Positions 15,706-24,597 of a stretch of 64,000 nt of DNA are shown here, piece by piece. The translations under genes and the position numbers were made by a program. The DNA comes from Methylobacterium platani (GTDB lineage Bacteria > Pseudomonadota > Alphaproteobacteria > Rhizobiales > Beijerinckiaceae). The notes beneath the pieces are model-generated. The model had not been told where the DNA came from. It worked only from the letters and a program-made list of their open reading frames with translations, and did no database searches. Numbering within the stretch: the stretch's first letter is position 1; each line of letters starts with the position of its first letter. The stretch covers positions 37,460-101,459 of the forward strand of contig NZ_LWHQ01000001.1 in the NCBI RefSeq assembly GCF_001653715.1. Reading direction: 5' to 3'.

Positions 15706-16871
15706 GCCCGCTCCAGCGGCCGCATCACCGCGTAGAGCGCGCTCTTCGCCTCGAAGCCGATGCCGGGCACGTCCGGCATCGCGACCCGGCTGTCGGCGAC
15801 CGGCACCGCATCGGCGAAGCCGCCGAAGGGGGCGAAGACGTCCGGATAGCTCTCGTTGCCGCCGAGCCCGAGGCCCACCGCGATGTTGAGGGCGAACTGG
15901 TGCCCCCCGTGGGGCACGCAGCGGCGCGGCGACCAGCCGTGGGCGCGCAGGACCTCGAGGGTGCGCAGGTACTCGACGAGCCCGTAGGACAGGGCTGGAT
16001 CGAATTGCAGGATGTCGCGGTCCGGCCTCAGGCCGCCGTGGCGGATCAGGTTGCGGGCATCCTGGTGCGAGAACAGGTTCTCGCCGGTGGCGAGCACGCC
16101 GTCATAGGTCGTGGCGAGCGCCGCATGGGCGAGATAATCGAGGGGATCGACCGGCTCCTCGTACCAGCGCAGCCCGTAGGGCGCGACCGCCCGGCCGAAG
16201 CGGATCGCCTCCTCGAGGGTGAAGCGGCCGTTGACGTCGACGCAGAGCCGCGAGCCGTCGCCGCCGAGCACGGCGAGCACCGCCTCGATCCGGGCGACGT
16301 CCTCCTCCAGCGGCACCAGCCCGACCTTCATCTTCACGGTGCTGTAGCCGCGGTCGAGGTAGGAGCGCATCTCGTCCTGGAGCGCGCCGACGCCCTTGCC
16401 CGGGTAGTAGTAGCCGCCCGCGGCGTAGACCCAGGCGGTCGGGTCGGCCTCGCCGCCGCGGTAGCGGTCGGCGAGAAGCCGCCAGAGCGGCACGCCCTTC
16501 GCCTTGGCGAGCGCGTCCCACAGGGCCATGTCGAGGACGCCGACCGCCACCGAGCGCTCGCCGTGGCCGCCGGGCTTCTCGTTCCGCATCATCGCCGCCC
16601 AGGCCCGGTGCGGGTCGATCAGCCCGTCCTCGCCCTGGAGGTCCTCGGGCGCGGCCGAGAGCAGGCGCGGGATGAAGCGCTCGCGCAGCAAGCCTTGCGG
16701 CGCGTAGCGCCCGTTCGAGTTGAAGCCGAAGCCGACGACGGGCCGGCCGTCGACCACGACGTCGGTCACCACCGCGACCACGCTCGCCGTCATGGTCGAG
16801 AAGTCGATCCAGGCGTTGGCGATGTCGGACTTGATCGGCGCGACGATGTCGCGGATGGCGGTGATGCGCAT
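15702..16871 (-). CDS. tarD: D(-)-tartrate dehydratase, enolase superfamily
   Basis: 389 residues, the length of the characterised Bradyrhizobium enzyme, which it resembles throughout: NAYIDF-like start (NAWIDFSTMTAS), GFGFNSNGRYA, MRNEKPGGHGERS, YAAGGYYYPGKG, catalytic lysines in STVKMKVG, metal ligands in CVDVNGRF, WYEEP and ATGENLFSHQDARN, and the general-base region RCVPHGGHQ. The family converts D-tartrate to oxaloacetate with Mg2+, via mandelate-racemase-type chemistry in the cytoplasm. ATG at 16871. The stop overlaps the start of the GNAT gene (GTGA), implying one transcript. Called from remembered motif similarity; a related sugar-acid dehydratase is possible. Confidence 0.8.
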   Translation of the reverse strand: MRITAIRDIVAPIKSDIANAWIDFSTMTASVVAVVTDVVVDGRPVVGFGFNSNGRYAPQGLLRERFIPRLLSAAPEDLQGEDGLIDPHRAWAAMMRNEKPGGHGERSVAVGVLDMALWDALAKAKGVPLWRLLADRYRGGEADPTAWVYAAGGYYYPGKGVGALQDEMRSYLDRGYSTVKMKVGLVPLEEDVARIEAVLAVLGGDGSRLCVDVNGRFTLEEAIRFGRAVAPYGLRWYEEPVDPLDYLAHAALATTYDGVLATGENLFSHQDARNLIRHGGLRPDRDILQFDPALSYGLVEYLRTLEVLRAHGWSPRRCVPHGGHQFALNIAVGLGLGGNESYPDVFAPFGGFADAVPVADSRVAMPDVPGIGFEAKSALYAVMRPLERA

Positions 16872-16945
16872 GGATGATCCCCTCCGAACCTGATGATCCG
16901 TGTCGTAGGGGCGCGGGCCGGCGCTGACAAATGCGCCGGACGCGC

Positions 16946-16981
16946 GGGATCTCGGCGCCGGGATCTTGGCGCCGAGATCCC
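16946..16981. repeat. Perfect 14-bp inverted repeat
   Basis: Arms GGGATCTCGGCGCC (16946-16959) and GGCGCCGAGATCCC (16968-16981) around an 8-base loop. It lies between the tarD start and the end of the glycine-rich secreted gene. It has no T-tract, so it could be a Rho-assisted 3' end for the latter or a protein-binding palindrome. Confidence 0.85.
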
Positions 16982-17016
16982 GGCGCCGGAATCTTGGCGC
17001 GCAGCCGCGTTCTATC

Positions 17017-17340
17017 TCAGCGTGCGGTGCCGTTCTTCTGCGAGCCCGGGCCGGTGCCGGGGGCGCCGCTGCCGGTCGGGCCGTCGGTCTTCACGGTCGG
17101 GCCGGGGCCCATGTTGCCGCCGCTCGACCCCTGCGAGCCGGTCGAGCCCATGCTGCCCGGGTTGTTGCCGCCGATGCCGGTGCCCGGCGGCTGGCTCGCC
17201 ATGCCGGAGCCGGTATTGCCGCTCGAGGGCGGGGCGACGCCGGTGCCGTTGTTGATGCCCTGGGCGGCCGCGACGGTCGCCGTGCCCGCGACGAGGGCGA
17301 AGGCCAGGAGGGAGGTGCGGATCGGCAAGGAGGCGGGCAT
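17017..17340 (-). CDS. Secreted glycine/serine-rich small protein
   Basis: 107 residues. Signal peptide MPASLPIRTSLLAFALVAGTA with likely cleavage after VAAAQ, then a low-complexity mature part dominated by Gly, Ser, Asn and Pro (GSMGSTGSQGSSGGNMGPG). It is probably periplasmic or extracellular and unstructured. The ATG at 17340 is chosen because the signal peptide starts there; upstream in-frame extension is arginine-rich and unlikely. No clear ribosome site. Function not known; similar short Gly-rich exported proteins are common in Methylobacterium. Confidence 0.65.
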   Translation of the reverse strand: MPASLPIRTSLLAFALVAGTATVAAAQGINNGTGVAPPSSGNTGSGMASQPPGTGIGGNNPGSMGSTGSQGSSGGNMGPGPTVKTDGPTGSGAPGTGPGSQKNGTAR

Positions 17341-17626
17341 GGGAGGTGTCCGGTCTGTTCGGGCGGGAAGCGGACCGGGGCAACGGTGGGACCGGGTCGG
17401 CGTTCCCCGCCCGCCCCGCGGCGAAGCGGCCGCCGAGGCCGCCTTGCGGATGAAATCCTTGGCATTCGGTCCGCTCTGCATGCAGACTGGGCATCCTGTC
17501 GTCCCCGCCGCCGTCGTCCGGCTGTCATGGGGCGGCGGCTATGGCCACCCGCAGAAGGTGGCGTGGATCTTGAAAGGGAGCGCGCGGGGTCCGGTTCCGG
17601 CCCGTCCTCGCGCGATAGGAGTCGTG

Positions 17627-17737
17627 ATGCAGGTATTCCTGGTCGCCCTCGGGCTCATCGTCGTTCTGGTCGCCGTCGGCGTGTTCGGTCATCATCCCGA
17701 CCAGCGCGAGCTGCCGGACCCGAATCGGCGACCCTGA
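17627..17737 (+). CDS. Single-pass small membrane protein (36 aa)
   Basis: 36 residues: MQVFLVALGLIVVLVAVGVF is one transmembrane helix followed by a short polar tail (HHPDQRELPDPNRRP). A TAGGAG ribosome site lies about 7 bases before the ATG. It is short but coherent: hydrophobic helix, then a charged, proline-rich cytoplasmic or periplasmic tail. It lies 100 bases before another small exported protein. No family recognised. Confidence 0.6.
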   Translation: MQVFLVALGLIVVLVAVGVFGHHPDQRELPDPNRRP

Positions 17738-17837
17738 CGGTATCGCGGGCGGCGCAACGGGCGCTCCCCTGCCGCGTTGGATCCTGCGGACGGCCCCGCC
17801 CCGGCTGTTGATCGTCCTCTTGCGACAGGAGCCCATC

Positions 17838-18113
17838 ATGCCCGCACCGCGTCCGCTCATCCGCGCGCTCCTCGTCGGCGCGCTCGTCTCCGCCGGCAGC
17901 GTCGCGCAGGCTCGGGACCTCCCGGACCAGACCGGCACCGGAGGCGGTCCGCGCTCGACCATCACGGCGCCGAATACCAGCTCGGTCGGTCAGGTCATGC
18001 CGCATCCCGGCGGGCCCGACGCGCGCCTGGAGCGCCGGATCGACGACCGCACCCGCCAGGAGCGCCTCGACGACCGGATCGACAGCGGCATCTGCACCGG
18101 CTGCGGCCGCTAG
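17838..18113 (+). CDS. Small secreted hypothetical protein (91 aa)
   Basis: 91 residues with a signal peptide (PLIRALLVGALVSAGSVAQA) and likely cleavage before RDLPDQ. The mature part is charged and ends with RLDDRIDSGICTGCGR; two close cysteines (CTGC) near the C-terminus could form a disulfide or bind metal. The ATG at 17838 is supported by a CAGGAG ribosome site at 9 bases. It may be co-transcribed with the 36-aa membrane protein. Unknown function; likely periplasmic. Confidence 0.68.
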   Translation: MPAPRPLIRALLVGALVSAGSVAQARDLPDQTGTGGGPRSTITAPNTSSVGQVMPHPGGPDARLERRIDDRTRQERLDDRIDSGICTGCGR

Positions 18114-18240
18114 AGTATTGTCCGAGGAAGTGGGAACCGGTTCGTCGTAGAAACTCGGCAGAACAAAGACCTGGAGAGCTTCGCGATCGCAGCGCGATCA
18201 TGGAGTTCTCTAGGGCATGGTCCGGCGAAGCGGCGACGTC
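18114..18240. other. Intergenic space with short dyads
   Basis: Between two convergent genes. It contains a GATCGC-AGC-GCGATC dyad near 18184-18200 and a segment resembling the TAGAGCAT-type intergenic repeats also seen at about 12553 and 27271. I see no coding content. Confidence 0.35.
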
Positions 18241-18915
18241 TCAGCCCAGCATCTCGGCGAGGCGCGCCCGGGCGCGGTTGATCCGGCTCTTCACGGTCCC
18301 GACCCGGCACTCCATCGCGACCGCGATGTCCTCGTAGGAGAGGTCGTGGACGGCCGAGAGCAGCAGCGCCTCGCGCTGGTCCGGCACCAGGCGGTCGAGG
18401 GCGGCCTGCACGTCGTGCAGGTCGAGGCTGCCCTGCTGCGCCGGCAGGGAGACGAGGCTCGCGGCGAACAGCCCGTCGGGGTCGCCGACCTCGCGCGCCC
18501 GCTTCTGGTGCTCGGAATAGAAGCTGTTGCGCAGGATCGTGTAGAGCCAGGCCGACAGGTGGGTGCCGGGCGCGAACCGGTCCTGCGCCGCCCATGCCTT
18601 GAGCAGGGTCTCCTGCACCAGATCGTCGGCGCGGGCGTGGTTGTTGCACAGGGTCAGGGCGCGGCGGCGCAGCCGCGGCACCTCGGCGAGCAGGTCGCGG
18701 CGGAACGCCTCCGCCGGCGCGACGTCGATCCCGGCGAGCGCCACGACGAGGCGGGCGACCAGCGCCTCCAACTCGCCGGAGGGCGGCAGCGCCGCCGCGT
18801 CGTAGGCGGCGCGCAGGGTCGTGCCGAGATGGGCCTGGATGCCGGCCGGCAGGGCGGGGGCCTCGGGGCGGTCCGTATCGGTCCCTGCCGGGCCCCTGGT
18901 GATCAGCGACGGCAT
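18241..18915 (-). CDS. EcfG-type sigma factor with N-terminal NepR-like segment
   Basis: 224 residues. The C-terminal two thirds are an EcfG/ECF15 sigma factor: region 2 with RADDLVQETLLKAW and LSAWLYTILRNSFYS, region 4 with LVPDQREALLLSAVHDLSYEDIA and VGTVKSRINRARARL. Residues about 20-65 (LPAGIQAHLGTTLRAAYDAA) resemble the first helix of NepR, the anti-sigma factor that normally holds EcfG until PhyR is phosphorylated. The two are usually separate genes in one operon. Here they appear fused, so the sigma factor might be self-inhibited or bind PhyR directly. No phyR or separate nepR is visible beside it. Confidence 0.82.
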   Translation of the reverse strand: MPSLITRGPAGTDTDRPEAPALPAGIQAHLGTTLRAAYDAAALPPSGELEALVARLVVALAGIDVAPAEAFRRDLLAEVPRLRRRALTLCNNHARADDLVQETLLKAWAAQDRFAPGTHLSAWLYTILRNSFYSEHQKRAREVGDPDGLFAASLVSLPAQQGSLDLHDVQAALDRLVPDQREALLLSAVHDLSYEDIAVAMECRVGTVKSRINRARARLAEMLG

Positions 18916-19010
18916 CGCGCGGTCTCCTGTGACCGGCGCTTAAGGCACGTCGCGGCGTACCATTACAATGATCTCGACGTACTAGTCCTCCGGGCGCCGG
19001 TCCGGCGGGC

Positions 19011-19781
19011 TCAGCCCGCCGCCGCGCCGGCGGACGGGGGCGTGCCGGGCAGCCAGCGCCCGCGCATGTGCCGCTCCGCCGCCTGCCCCAGCCGTTCGGC
19101 ATAGCCCGGATGCGCGGGTCCGATCAGCGGCAGGCCGAAGGCCGCGATGGTGGCCCGGATGCCGTCCTCGTCGAGGCGACGTCCCGCCGCCGCGGCGTGG
19201 CGGGCGATCTCGAGCTCCTGGCCCCAGAAGTAGATCTGCGCGGCCCCCACGTTCTCCTGCATGCGGCGCACCTCCTCGACCCGGCCGTCGGAGACGAGCG
19301 GCAGCCAGATGTCTGGCATCAGCAGGTCGACCGGCCGGTCTGGCCGCCAGGCATGGGCGTCGCCCTCGACGATGCGGATCTTCGCCCGCGCCTCGGGCGC
19401 CAGCTGGGCGGCGAGGTCGAGCTCGCGATGCAGCGCGATCACCTCGGGGTCGCGCTCGACCACCGTCACCGCGGTGACCTCCGGCCTGACGGCGCTCGCC
19501 ACCGCCGACCAGCCCATCCCGAGGCCGAACACGACGACGTGCCCGTGGGCCAGGCGCACGCCGATCTCCTGGCTCTCGAGCTCGACCGGCGTCGTCGACA
19601 TCCAGGTGTCGCCGCCGCGGATCAGCGTCACGAGGTCCGGCACCAGCAGCGCCGGGCTCCAGTAGCCCTGGCACAGCACGTTCCGCGCGTGATGCACCCG
19701 CCAGGCACCGGCGCGCAGCGGCCGGTATTCCGGCACGAACAGGTCGAACGCGAAGGGGGCCAGGCCGGGTGGAATCGTCAT
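19011..19781 (-). CDS. Class I SAM methyltransferase / spermidine-synthase-like protein
   Basis: 256 residues with a Rossmann-type core: VVVFGLGMGWSAVASAVRPEV (SAM/dcSAM-binding glycine loop, about 82-102), VVERDPEVIALHREL (acidic residue at the end of strand 2), IVEGDAHAW, and PVDLLMPDIW in place of a strand-4 D-x-x-Y. This arrangement is shared by spermidine synthases and many uncharacterised methyltransferases. No polyamine-site signature is evident, so the substrate is open. ATG at 19781. Parallel to the sigma factor gene 95 bases downstream. Confidence 0.65.
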   Translation of the reverse strand: MTIPPGLAPFAFDLFVPEYRPLRAGAWRVHHARNVLCQGYWSPALLVPDLVTLIRGGDTWMSTTPVELESQEIGVRLAHGHVVVFGLGMGWSAVASAVRPEVTAVTVVERDPEVIALHRELDLAAQLAPEARAKIRIVEGDAHAWRPDRPVDLLMPDIWLPLVSDGRVEEVRRMQENVGAAQIYFWGQELEIARHAAAAGRRLDEDGIRATIAAFGLPLIGPAHPGYAERLGQAAERHMRGRWLPGTPPSAGAAAG

Positions 19782-19880
19782 GTCGTCGCCTTCGTCGGTC
19801 GCGTGCCGAGCCGGCCCGATCCCGGCCGGCCGCGCGCAGTTAGGTCCGATTCCCCGACCTGACGCAAGGCGAGGCGGCGC

Positions 19881-21032
19881 CTATCGGGCGTCTCCCCGGT
19901 CCGGCTCCGTCCCCAATCCCCGCACCAGCGGCAGGGCTGCCGCGCAGGCCGCGGCCATGACCCAGAACGCCCCCGGGCCGAGGCGGCCGTAGAGCGGGCC
20001 GGCCGCCAGGGTCGCCAGGGTGGTGGCGAGGCCGAGGCCGAGGGTGCCGTAGAGGGTCTGGGCCGTCGCCGCGAGGTGGGGCGGCACCCTCCGGCTCAGG
20101 ATCCGCATCGCCGCGAGGTGGAGGAGCGCGAAGGTCAGCCCGTGCAGGGCCTGGATGGCGACGAGCGCCGGCAGGGCCGCGGTGAGCGCCGCCGCCGACC
20201 ATCGCACGAGTCCGGCCGCGGCCGCGATGCCGAGGGCGGCGGCGGGGCCGATCCGGGCCAGCAGCGGCGGGCCGAGGACGAGGAAGACCAGCACCTCCGC
20301 CGCCACTGCCTCGGCCCAGAGCAGGCTCGCGGTGGCCGGGCTCAGCCCGGCGTCGCGCCAGCGGATGATCGCGAAGGCGTCGTGCACCGCGTGGCTGCCG
20401 ATCACCAGGGCCGCCACCGCGACGAGGCGGCGGAAGACCGGGGCGCGCAGGAGCAGCCCGGCCCCGGCGGTGGCCGGCGCCCCCGTGGCGGCGCCGCCGT
20501 CGGGCAAGCCGAGCGTCGCCGCGGCGAGGCCCGCGAAGGCGACGGCGCCCGCCGCCGGCAGGGCCGACAGCCCGGCGAGGCCCGCGACCTGGCCGGCGAC
20601 GAGGGTGCCCGCGATGAAGGCGGCCGAGCCGGCGCCCCGTACGGTGCCGTAGGCGAAGCGGGCGGTCTGCGCGGCGGGCAGCGCCAGGGCGTCGGCGAGC
20701 GGCGCCAGCGGCGCCGTCGCGGCGGCGTGGGCGAGGCTCGCGAGCATCAGCCCGGCGAGGCCGTGGCCGGCGAGGTACAGGAGGGCGCTCAGCCCCGACA
20801 GGGCGGCGCAGGCCGCGAGCACGCCCCGGCCGGCGGCCATCCGGTCGGCGATCCGGCCCGCGAGCGGTCCGGCGGCGAGGCGGATGCCGGTCCCGGCGGC
20901 GAGCACCAGCCCGACCTCGGTGGGCGACAGCCCGCGCTGGCTGAGGAGCGCGGGCAGGAACGGCGTGGTCAGGCCGTAGCCGGCATAGAGCGCGGCGTAG
21001 ACGAGGACGAAGCGCGGCAGCGCACCGCGCAT
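19881..21032 (-). CDS. MFS transporter (MFS_1-like / HcaT-related)
   Basis: 383 residues, about twelve hydrophobic helices, extremely alanine- and leucine-rich. N-terminal LPRFVLVYAALYAGYGLTTPFLPALL and RIADRM after helix 2 fit the MFS_1-like branch (PF12832) that includes 3-phenylpropionate permease-type and uncharacterised sugar or nucleoside transporters. The second half contains HAVHDAFAIIRWRDAGLSP, a family feature. Inner-membrane secondary transporter, substrate unknown. The stop is 100 bases ahead of the methyltransferase-like gene on the same strand. Confidence 0.8.
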   Translation of the reverse strand: MRGALPRFVLVYAALYAGYGLTTPFLPALLSQRGLSPTEVGLVLAAGTGIRLAAGPLAGRIADRMAAGRGVLAACAALSGLSALLYLAGHGLAGLMLASLAHAAATAPLAPLADALALPAAQTARFAYGTVRGAGSAAFIAGTLVAGQVAGLAGLSALPAAGAVAFAGLAAATLGLPDGGAATGAPATAGAGLLLRAPVFRRLVAVAALVIGSHAVHDAFAIIRWRDAGLSPATASLLWAEAVAAEVLVFLVLGPPLLARIGPAAALGIAAAAGLVRWSAAALTAALPALVAIQALHGLTFALLHLAAMRILSRRVPPHLAATAQTLYGTLGLGLATTLATLAAGPLYGRLGPGAFWVMAAACAAALPLVRGLGTEPDRGDAR

Positions 21033-21040
21033 CGCGTGCG

Positions 21041-21160
21041 TCAGATCAGGCCGGCGCCGTGGGGATGGTCCCGCGGCGGCTCGACCGTGACGATGGCTCC
21101 GAGGCCGAGGATGAGGGCGCCGGCGGCACAGAAGGCGAGGGAGAGGGCTGCGATGATCAT
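21041..21160 (-). CDS. Putative small membrane protein (39 aa)
   Basis: 39 residues from ATG 21160: MIIAALSLAFCAAGALILGLG is a transmembrane helix, followed by VTVEPPRDHPHGAGLI. It lies 8 bases upstream of the MFS gene in the same direction, which would make a short operon. There is no good ribosome site. Small single-helix proteins are easy to over-predict in high-GC DNA, so this is tentative. Confidence 0.4.
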   Translation of the reverse strand: MIIAALSLAFCAAGALILGLGAIVTVEPPRDHPHGAGLI

Positions 21161-21308
21161 GGACGCGAGCTTCGCGATCGCGTGCTTAACGCGAGCTTGC
21201 CGAACGGGGTGAAGAAGCGGAAAACCCCGGCATCCACAACGCGAATGCGGACGGGTGCGGACACGCCGCCACGGCCACGCAAACGCCATCATCACGCGAG
21301 GGACGCCT

Positions 21309-22328
<1,020 letters not shown>

Positions 22329-22354
22329 GCCACGCTCGCGGATGTCGGGCTCAC

Positions 22355-22379
22355 GGCGTCATCCGGTGTGGATGACGCC
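22355..22379. terminator. GC-rich hairpin after the aldo/keto reductase gene
   Basis: Perfect 10-bp arms GGCGTCATCC (22355-22364) and GGATGACGCC (22370-22379) with a 5-base loop, 27 bases after the stop. There is no T-tract, so intrinsic termination is uncertain. Confidence 0.45.
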
Positions 22380-22496
22380 GGTCGATGGCGGATTTCCTCT
22401 TGGAACGCGCCGCGCACGGCTTAGTTCTTGATGCTAAGTGCCCAGGCATGTCCACTGTTCGACCCTGGGAGACGGGTTGCAGACCGGAGGAGACCG

Positions 22497-22892
22497 ATGG
22501 CGACCAAGACCACCAAGAAAGCCGAGACGAAAGCCGAGCCCGAGGCCGCCCCGAAGGCCGCCAAGGCCGCCGCCCCGAAGGCGGCCGCCAAGGACGACGG
22601 CAAGGACGAGGGCAAGGGCAAGAAGGTCGCGGCGCCGAAGACCGGCGACAAGCCCAACGCCCTGCAGAAGCCGCTGCAGCCCACCGCCGAACTCGGCGCC
22701 ATCGTGGGCGACAAGCCGATCCCGCGCGGCGAGGTGGTGAGCAAGGTGTGGGAGTACATCCGCAAGCACTCGCTCCAGAACCCCGAGAACAAGCGCGAGA
22801 TCCTCGCCGACGACAAGCTGAAGAAGGTCTTCGGCAAGGACAAGGCGACGATGTTCGAGATGAACAAGTACCTCGCCCAGCACCTGAAGTAG
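22497..22892 (+). CDS. SWIB/MDM2 domain protein with basic tail
   Basis: 131 residues. Residues 1-60 are a lysine/alanine-rich disordered tail (KKAETKAEPEAAPKAAKAAA) like those of histone-H1-like proteins. Residues 58-130 are a SWIB domain (LQPTAELGAIVG, WEYIRKHSLQNPENKREILADDKLKKVFG, MFEMNKYLAQHLK). In bacteria such proteins are believed to act in nucleoid or chromatin-like functions, and chlamydial SWIB is fused to topoisomerase. A GGAGGAG ribosome site precedes the ATG. Cytoplasmic DNA-associated role is inferred. Followed by a strong hairpin. Confidence 0.88.
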   Translation: MATKTTKKAETKAEPEAAPKAAKAAAPKAAAKDDGKDEGKGKKVAAPKTGDKPNALQKPLQPTAELGAIVGDKPIPRGEVVSKVWEYIRKHSLQNPENKREILADDKLKKVFGKDKATMFEMNKYLAQHLK

Positions 22893-22931
22893 GGCGATCC
22901 GCGTCGGTCGGGCGACCCGCCTCCTCCCGCC

Positions 22932-22960
22932 CCGGATGGCCGCGCGACGCGGCCATCCGG
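22932..22960. terminator. Strong GC hairpin after the SWIB gene
   Basis: Perfect 13-bp arms CCGGATGGCCGCG (22932-22944) and CGCGGCCATCCGG (22948-22960) with a 3-base loop, 40 bases past the stop. Very stable, but without a T-run. Confidence 0.5.
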
Positions 22961-23086
22961 TCCGCCCTTCGGCGGAGCGGACCGGCCCGGGGGCGATGCA
23001 TCCGCGCGATCAGGCAGGCCCGGCATCTCCCGCCGCCGTCCGCGCGACCGCGGCCGACCGGACCAATCGGGCCGGGCGTTCCTTCG

Positions 23087-23263
23087 ATGACGACACCCCA
23101 CGACCCTGACGACGCCGCTCGACGACGCGCCCTCGCCGCCATCCTGTTCCTGCTCGTCCTGGTGCTCGGCGGCGTCTGGCTCGCCGGGGCTTTGCGCCGG
23201 GAAGCGGCGCGCGAGGACTGCCTGGCGAGCGGCCGCCGCGATTGCGCCGTGCTGCCGCGCTAG
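23087..23263 (+). CDS. Small membrane protein (58 aa)
   Basis: 58 residues: a polar N-terminus (TTPHDPDDAARRR), one transmembrane helix (ALAAILFLLVLVLGGVWLAG), and a short basic tail with two cysteines (REDCLASGRRDCAVLPR). The two cysteines nine residues apart on the tail may form a disulfide if it faces the periplasm. ATG at 23087; the upstream region has no clear ribosome site. No recognised family, but this helix-plus-Cys-pair plan occurs in many Rhizobiales hypothetical proteins. Confidence 0.55.
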   Translation: MTTPHDPDDAARRRALAAILFLLVLVLGGVWLAGALRREAAREDCLASGRRDCAVLPR

Positions 23264-23431
23264 GGGCCGTGCCCTGTCCCGCCTGACCGGGCGAGGGGCT
23301 GCGTCCGGCATCGGGAGCGGTCCGGCAGCGTTCGTCGAGACCGAGATCCTCGATTCCTCCGCTCTCGCATTTCCCGGCTGATCGCTTCGCGATGCGGAAA
23401 ACGGCCTCGCTCGTGCGCCGCGCGGGCTGAT

Positions 23432-23469
23432 GGCATGAAATCCGGAAGATCACTTTCGGATTTCATGCC
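23432..23469. repeat. 13-bp perfect inverted repeat
   Basis: Arms GGCATGAAATCCG (23432-23444) and CGGATTTCATGCC (23457-23469) around a 12-base loop. It is AT-richer than its surroundings and resembles a dispersed intergenic palindrome. Confidence 0.75.
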
Positions 23470-23519
23470 GGAAGCAGCTCGGAGAGCCTGCTTGATTGGG
23501 AAAATCGGTTACATCCCCC

Positions 23520-23640
23520 AATGTCATCCCGGGGCTCGCCGCAGGCGAGAACCCGGAATCCATGACCGCCGACGGCGGAGGGTAGTGCGATGTTCCGCTT
23601 CATCCTGCATCGTCAACGGTCATGGATTCCGGGTTCCGCC
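23520..23640. repeat. Palindromic intergenic element, family A copy 1
   Basis: A TGTCATCCCGGGG edge, then 18-bp perfect inverted arms at 23550-23567 and 23618-23635 containing CCCGGAATCCATGACC and its complement. The same layout recurs at 40239-40379, so this is a dispersed REP/MITE-like family. Confidence 0.8.
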
Positions 23641-23744
23641 GCGCCTTGGAACGGATCGGTTCGAAGGCGCCGGCCAAGCCCGCAAGGTCCCCTTTTCCTT
23701 CGCCGGCGCTGAAGTGTGCCGGCGCCAGCGGACTGCAAGGTTCG

Positions 23745-24317
23745 TCAGGCGGCACCCCTGTCCGCCTGGAATGCCGCAGCCCTTTTCAGGACGGAGCGGA
23801 CGACAAGGACGTGCCCGGGCATGATGGCTGCGAGATAGGCACGGCCGAGCCGGTTGCGGCAGCGCACGACCGTGGTAGCGACGAGGTCCGCCCGCCCGTC
23901 CAGGCTTGGGCTGAGAAGAAGCGACAGGCAAAAGTCGAGATGAATGTCGTCCTCTCCCAGGACGATCTCGCGCTCGGACCGAGAGAGGACCGGGAAGAAG
24001 TCGATCCGGTCCCGGCCGTCGGCCTTCAGCCGGGCTCTCATCTCCCCCTACGTCCGGATGCCGAAGAGGCGTACGGCCGCGTCGCGCAGTGTCAGGGCCG
24101 CCGTGATCCAGGGGGCGGGGTTCGAGAGCCCGCTCCGAGCCAGCCTTGCCAAGTCTAGCCTTGCCAGGTCCAGCCTTGCCAGGTCATGCGGTCCCGGCCC
24201 GGGCAGCGTCACCGCGAAGGAGTCGACGAGGTCCGCGCCCGGATACCACGAGGCCACCGCGCAATCGGTCGGCGGCATCGTCGTCCGGATCCGGGTCAGG
24301 CGTTTGGGCATGCTCAC
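23745..24317 (-). pseudogene. DUF2867 family protein interrupted by an in-frame amber codon
   Basis: Two adjacent pieces in the same frame: 24317-24048 ends with AVRLFGIRT then TAG (24050-24048), and after two codons the frame continues MRARLKADGRDRIDFFPVLSR to 23745. The second half has the DUF2867 hallmarks FFPVLSRSEREIVLGEDD, HLDFCLSLLL and GRAYLAAIMPGH; the first half has ADLVDSFAVTLPG and WITAALTLRDAAVRLFGI. DUF2867 members are single proteins of about 170-190 residues, so one nonsense mutation appears to split this one. A GGGGAG sequence before the second ATG could allow reinitiation. A 15-bp tandem repeat in the first half (LARLDLARLDLARLA) also looks like decay. Function unknown. Confidence 0.72.
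24142..24185. repeat. 15-bp tandem repeat, three copies
   Basis: The unit AGCCTTGCCAGGTCC is repeated at 24142-24156 (two mismatches), 24157-24171 and 24172-24185. It encodes repeated L-A-R-L-D in the N-terminal half of the broken DUF2867 gene. Confidence 0.85.
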
Positions 24318-24597
24318 GGCTCCGGATTCCGGCCTCGAGGGGGCGGAGCCTACAGCCGCGGCTTGCCGCGATCACCCGCCCGGTCATCCGCCGTTCCTCG
24401 TCCGATGCGACGACGGAGACGATCGACGTGATGTCGGATGTCTCGCAGGAGGAGCGTCCGCTTGCGAGGGATAGGTCGACGCCCGCATCCCGCCCCGGCG
24501 GGCCTTCGCAGGCTCGCGCCGATCGAGCGTCGATCCCTGGCGCCGGCCCGGGTCGTCGCGGGCGCGCATCCGCCGGGGCGGAGCGCCGTCCCTCGCC

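Larger units (their letters stand above)
23264..23744. other. Gene-free region with palindromic repeats
   Basis: About 480 bases between a small membrane protein gene and the split DUF2867 gene. It holds two inverted-repeat elements, annotated separately at 23432-23469 and 23520-23640. I find no credible ORF in it. Confidence 0.6.

Noticed and set aside
16946..16981. Inverted repeat as an intrinsic terminator
   Set aside because: No T-run on either side; kept as a repeat only.
24142..24185. Short direct repeats as a possible CRISPR array
   Set aside because: Units are adjacent without spacers and lie in a coding frame; this is a simple tandem repeat.
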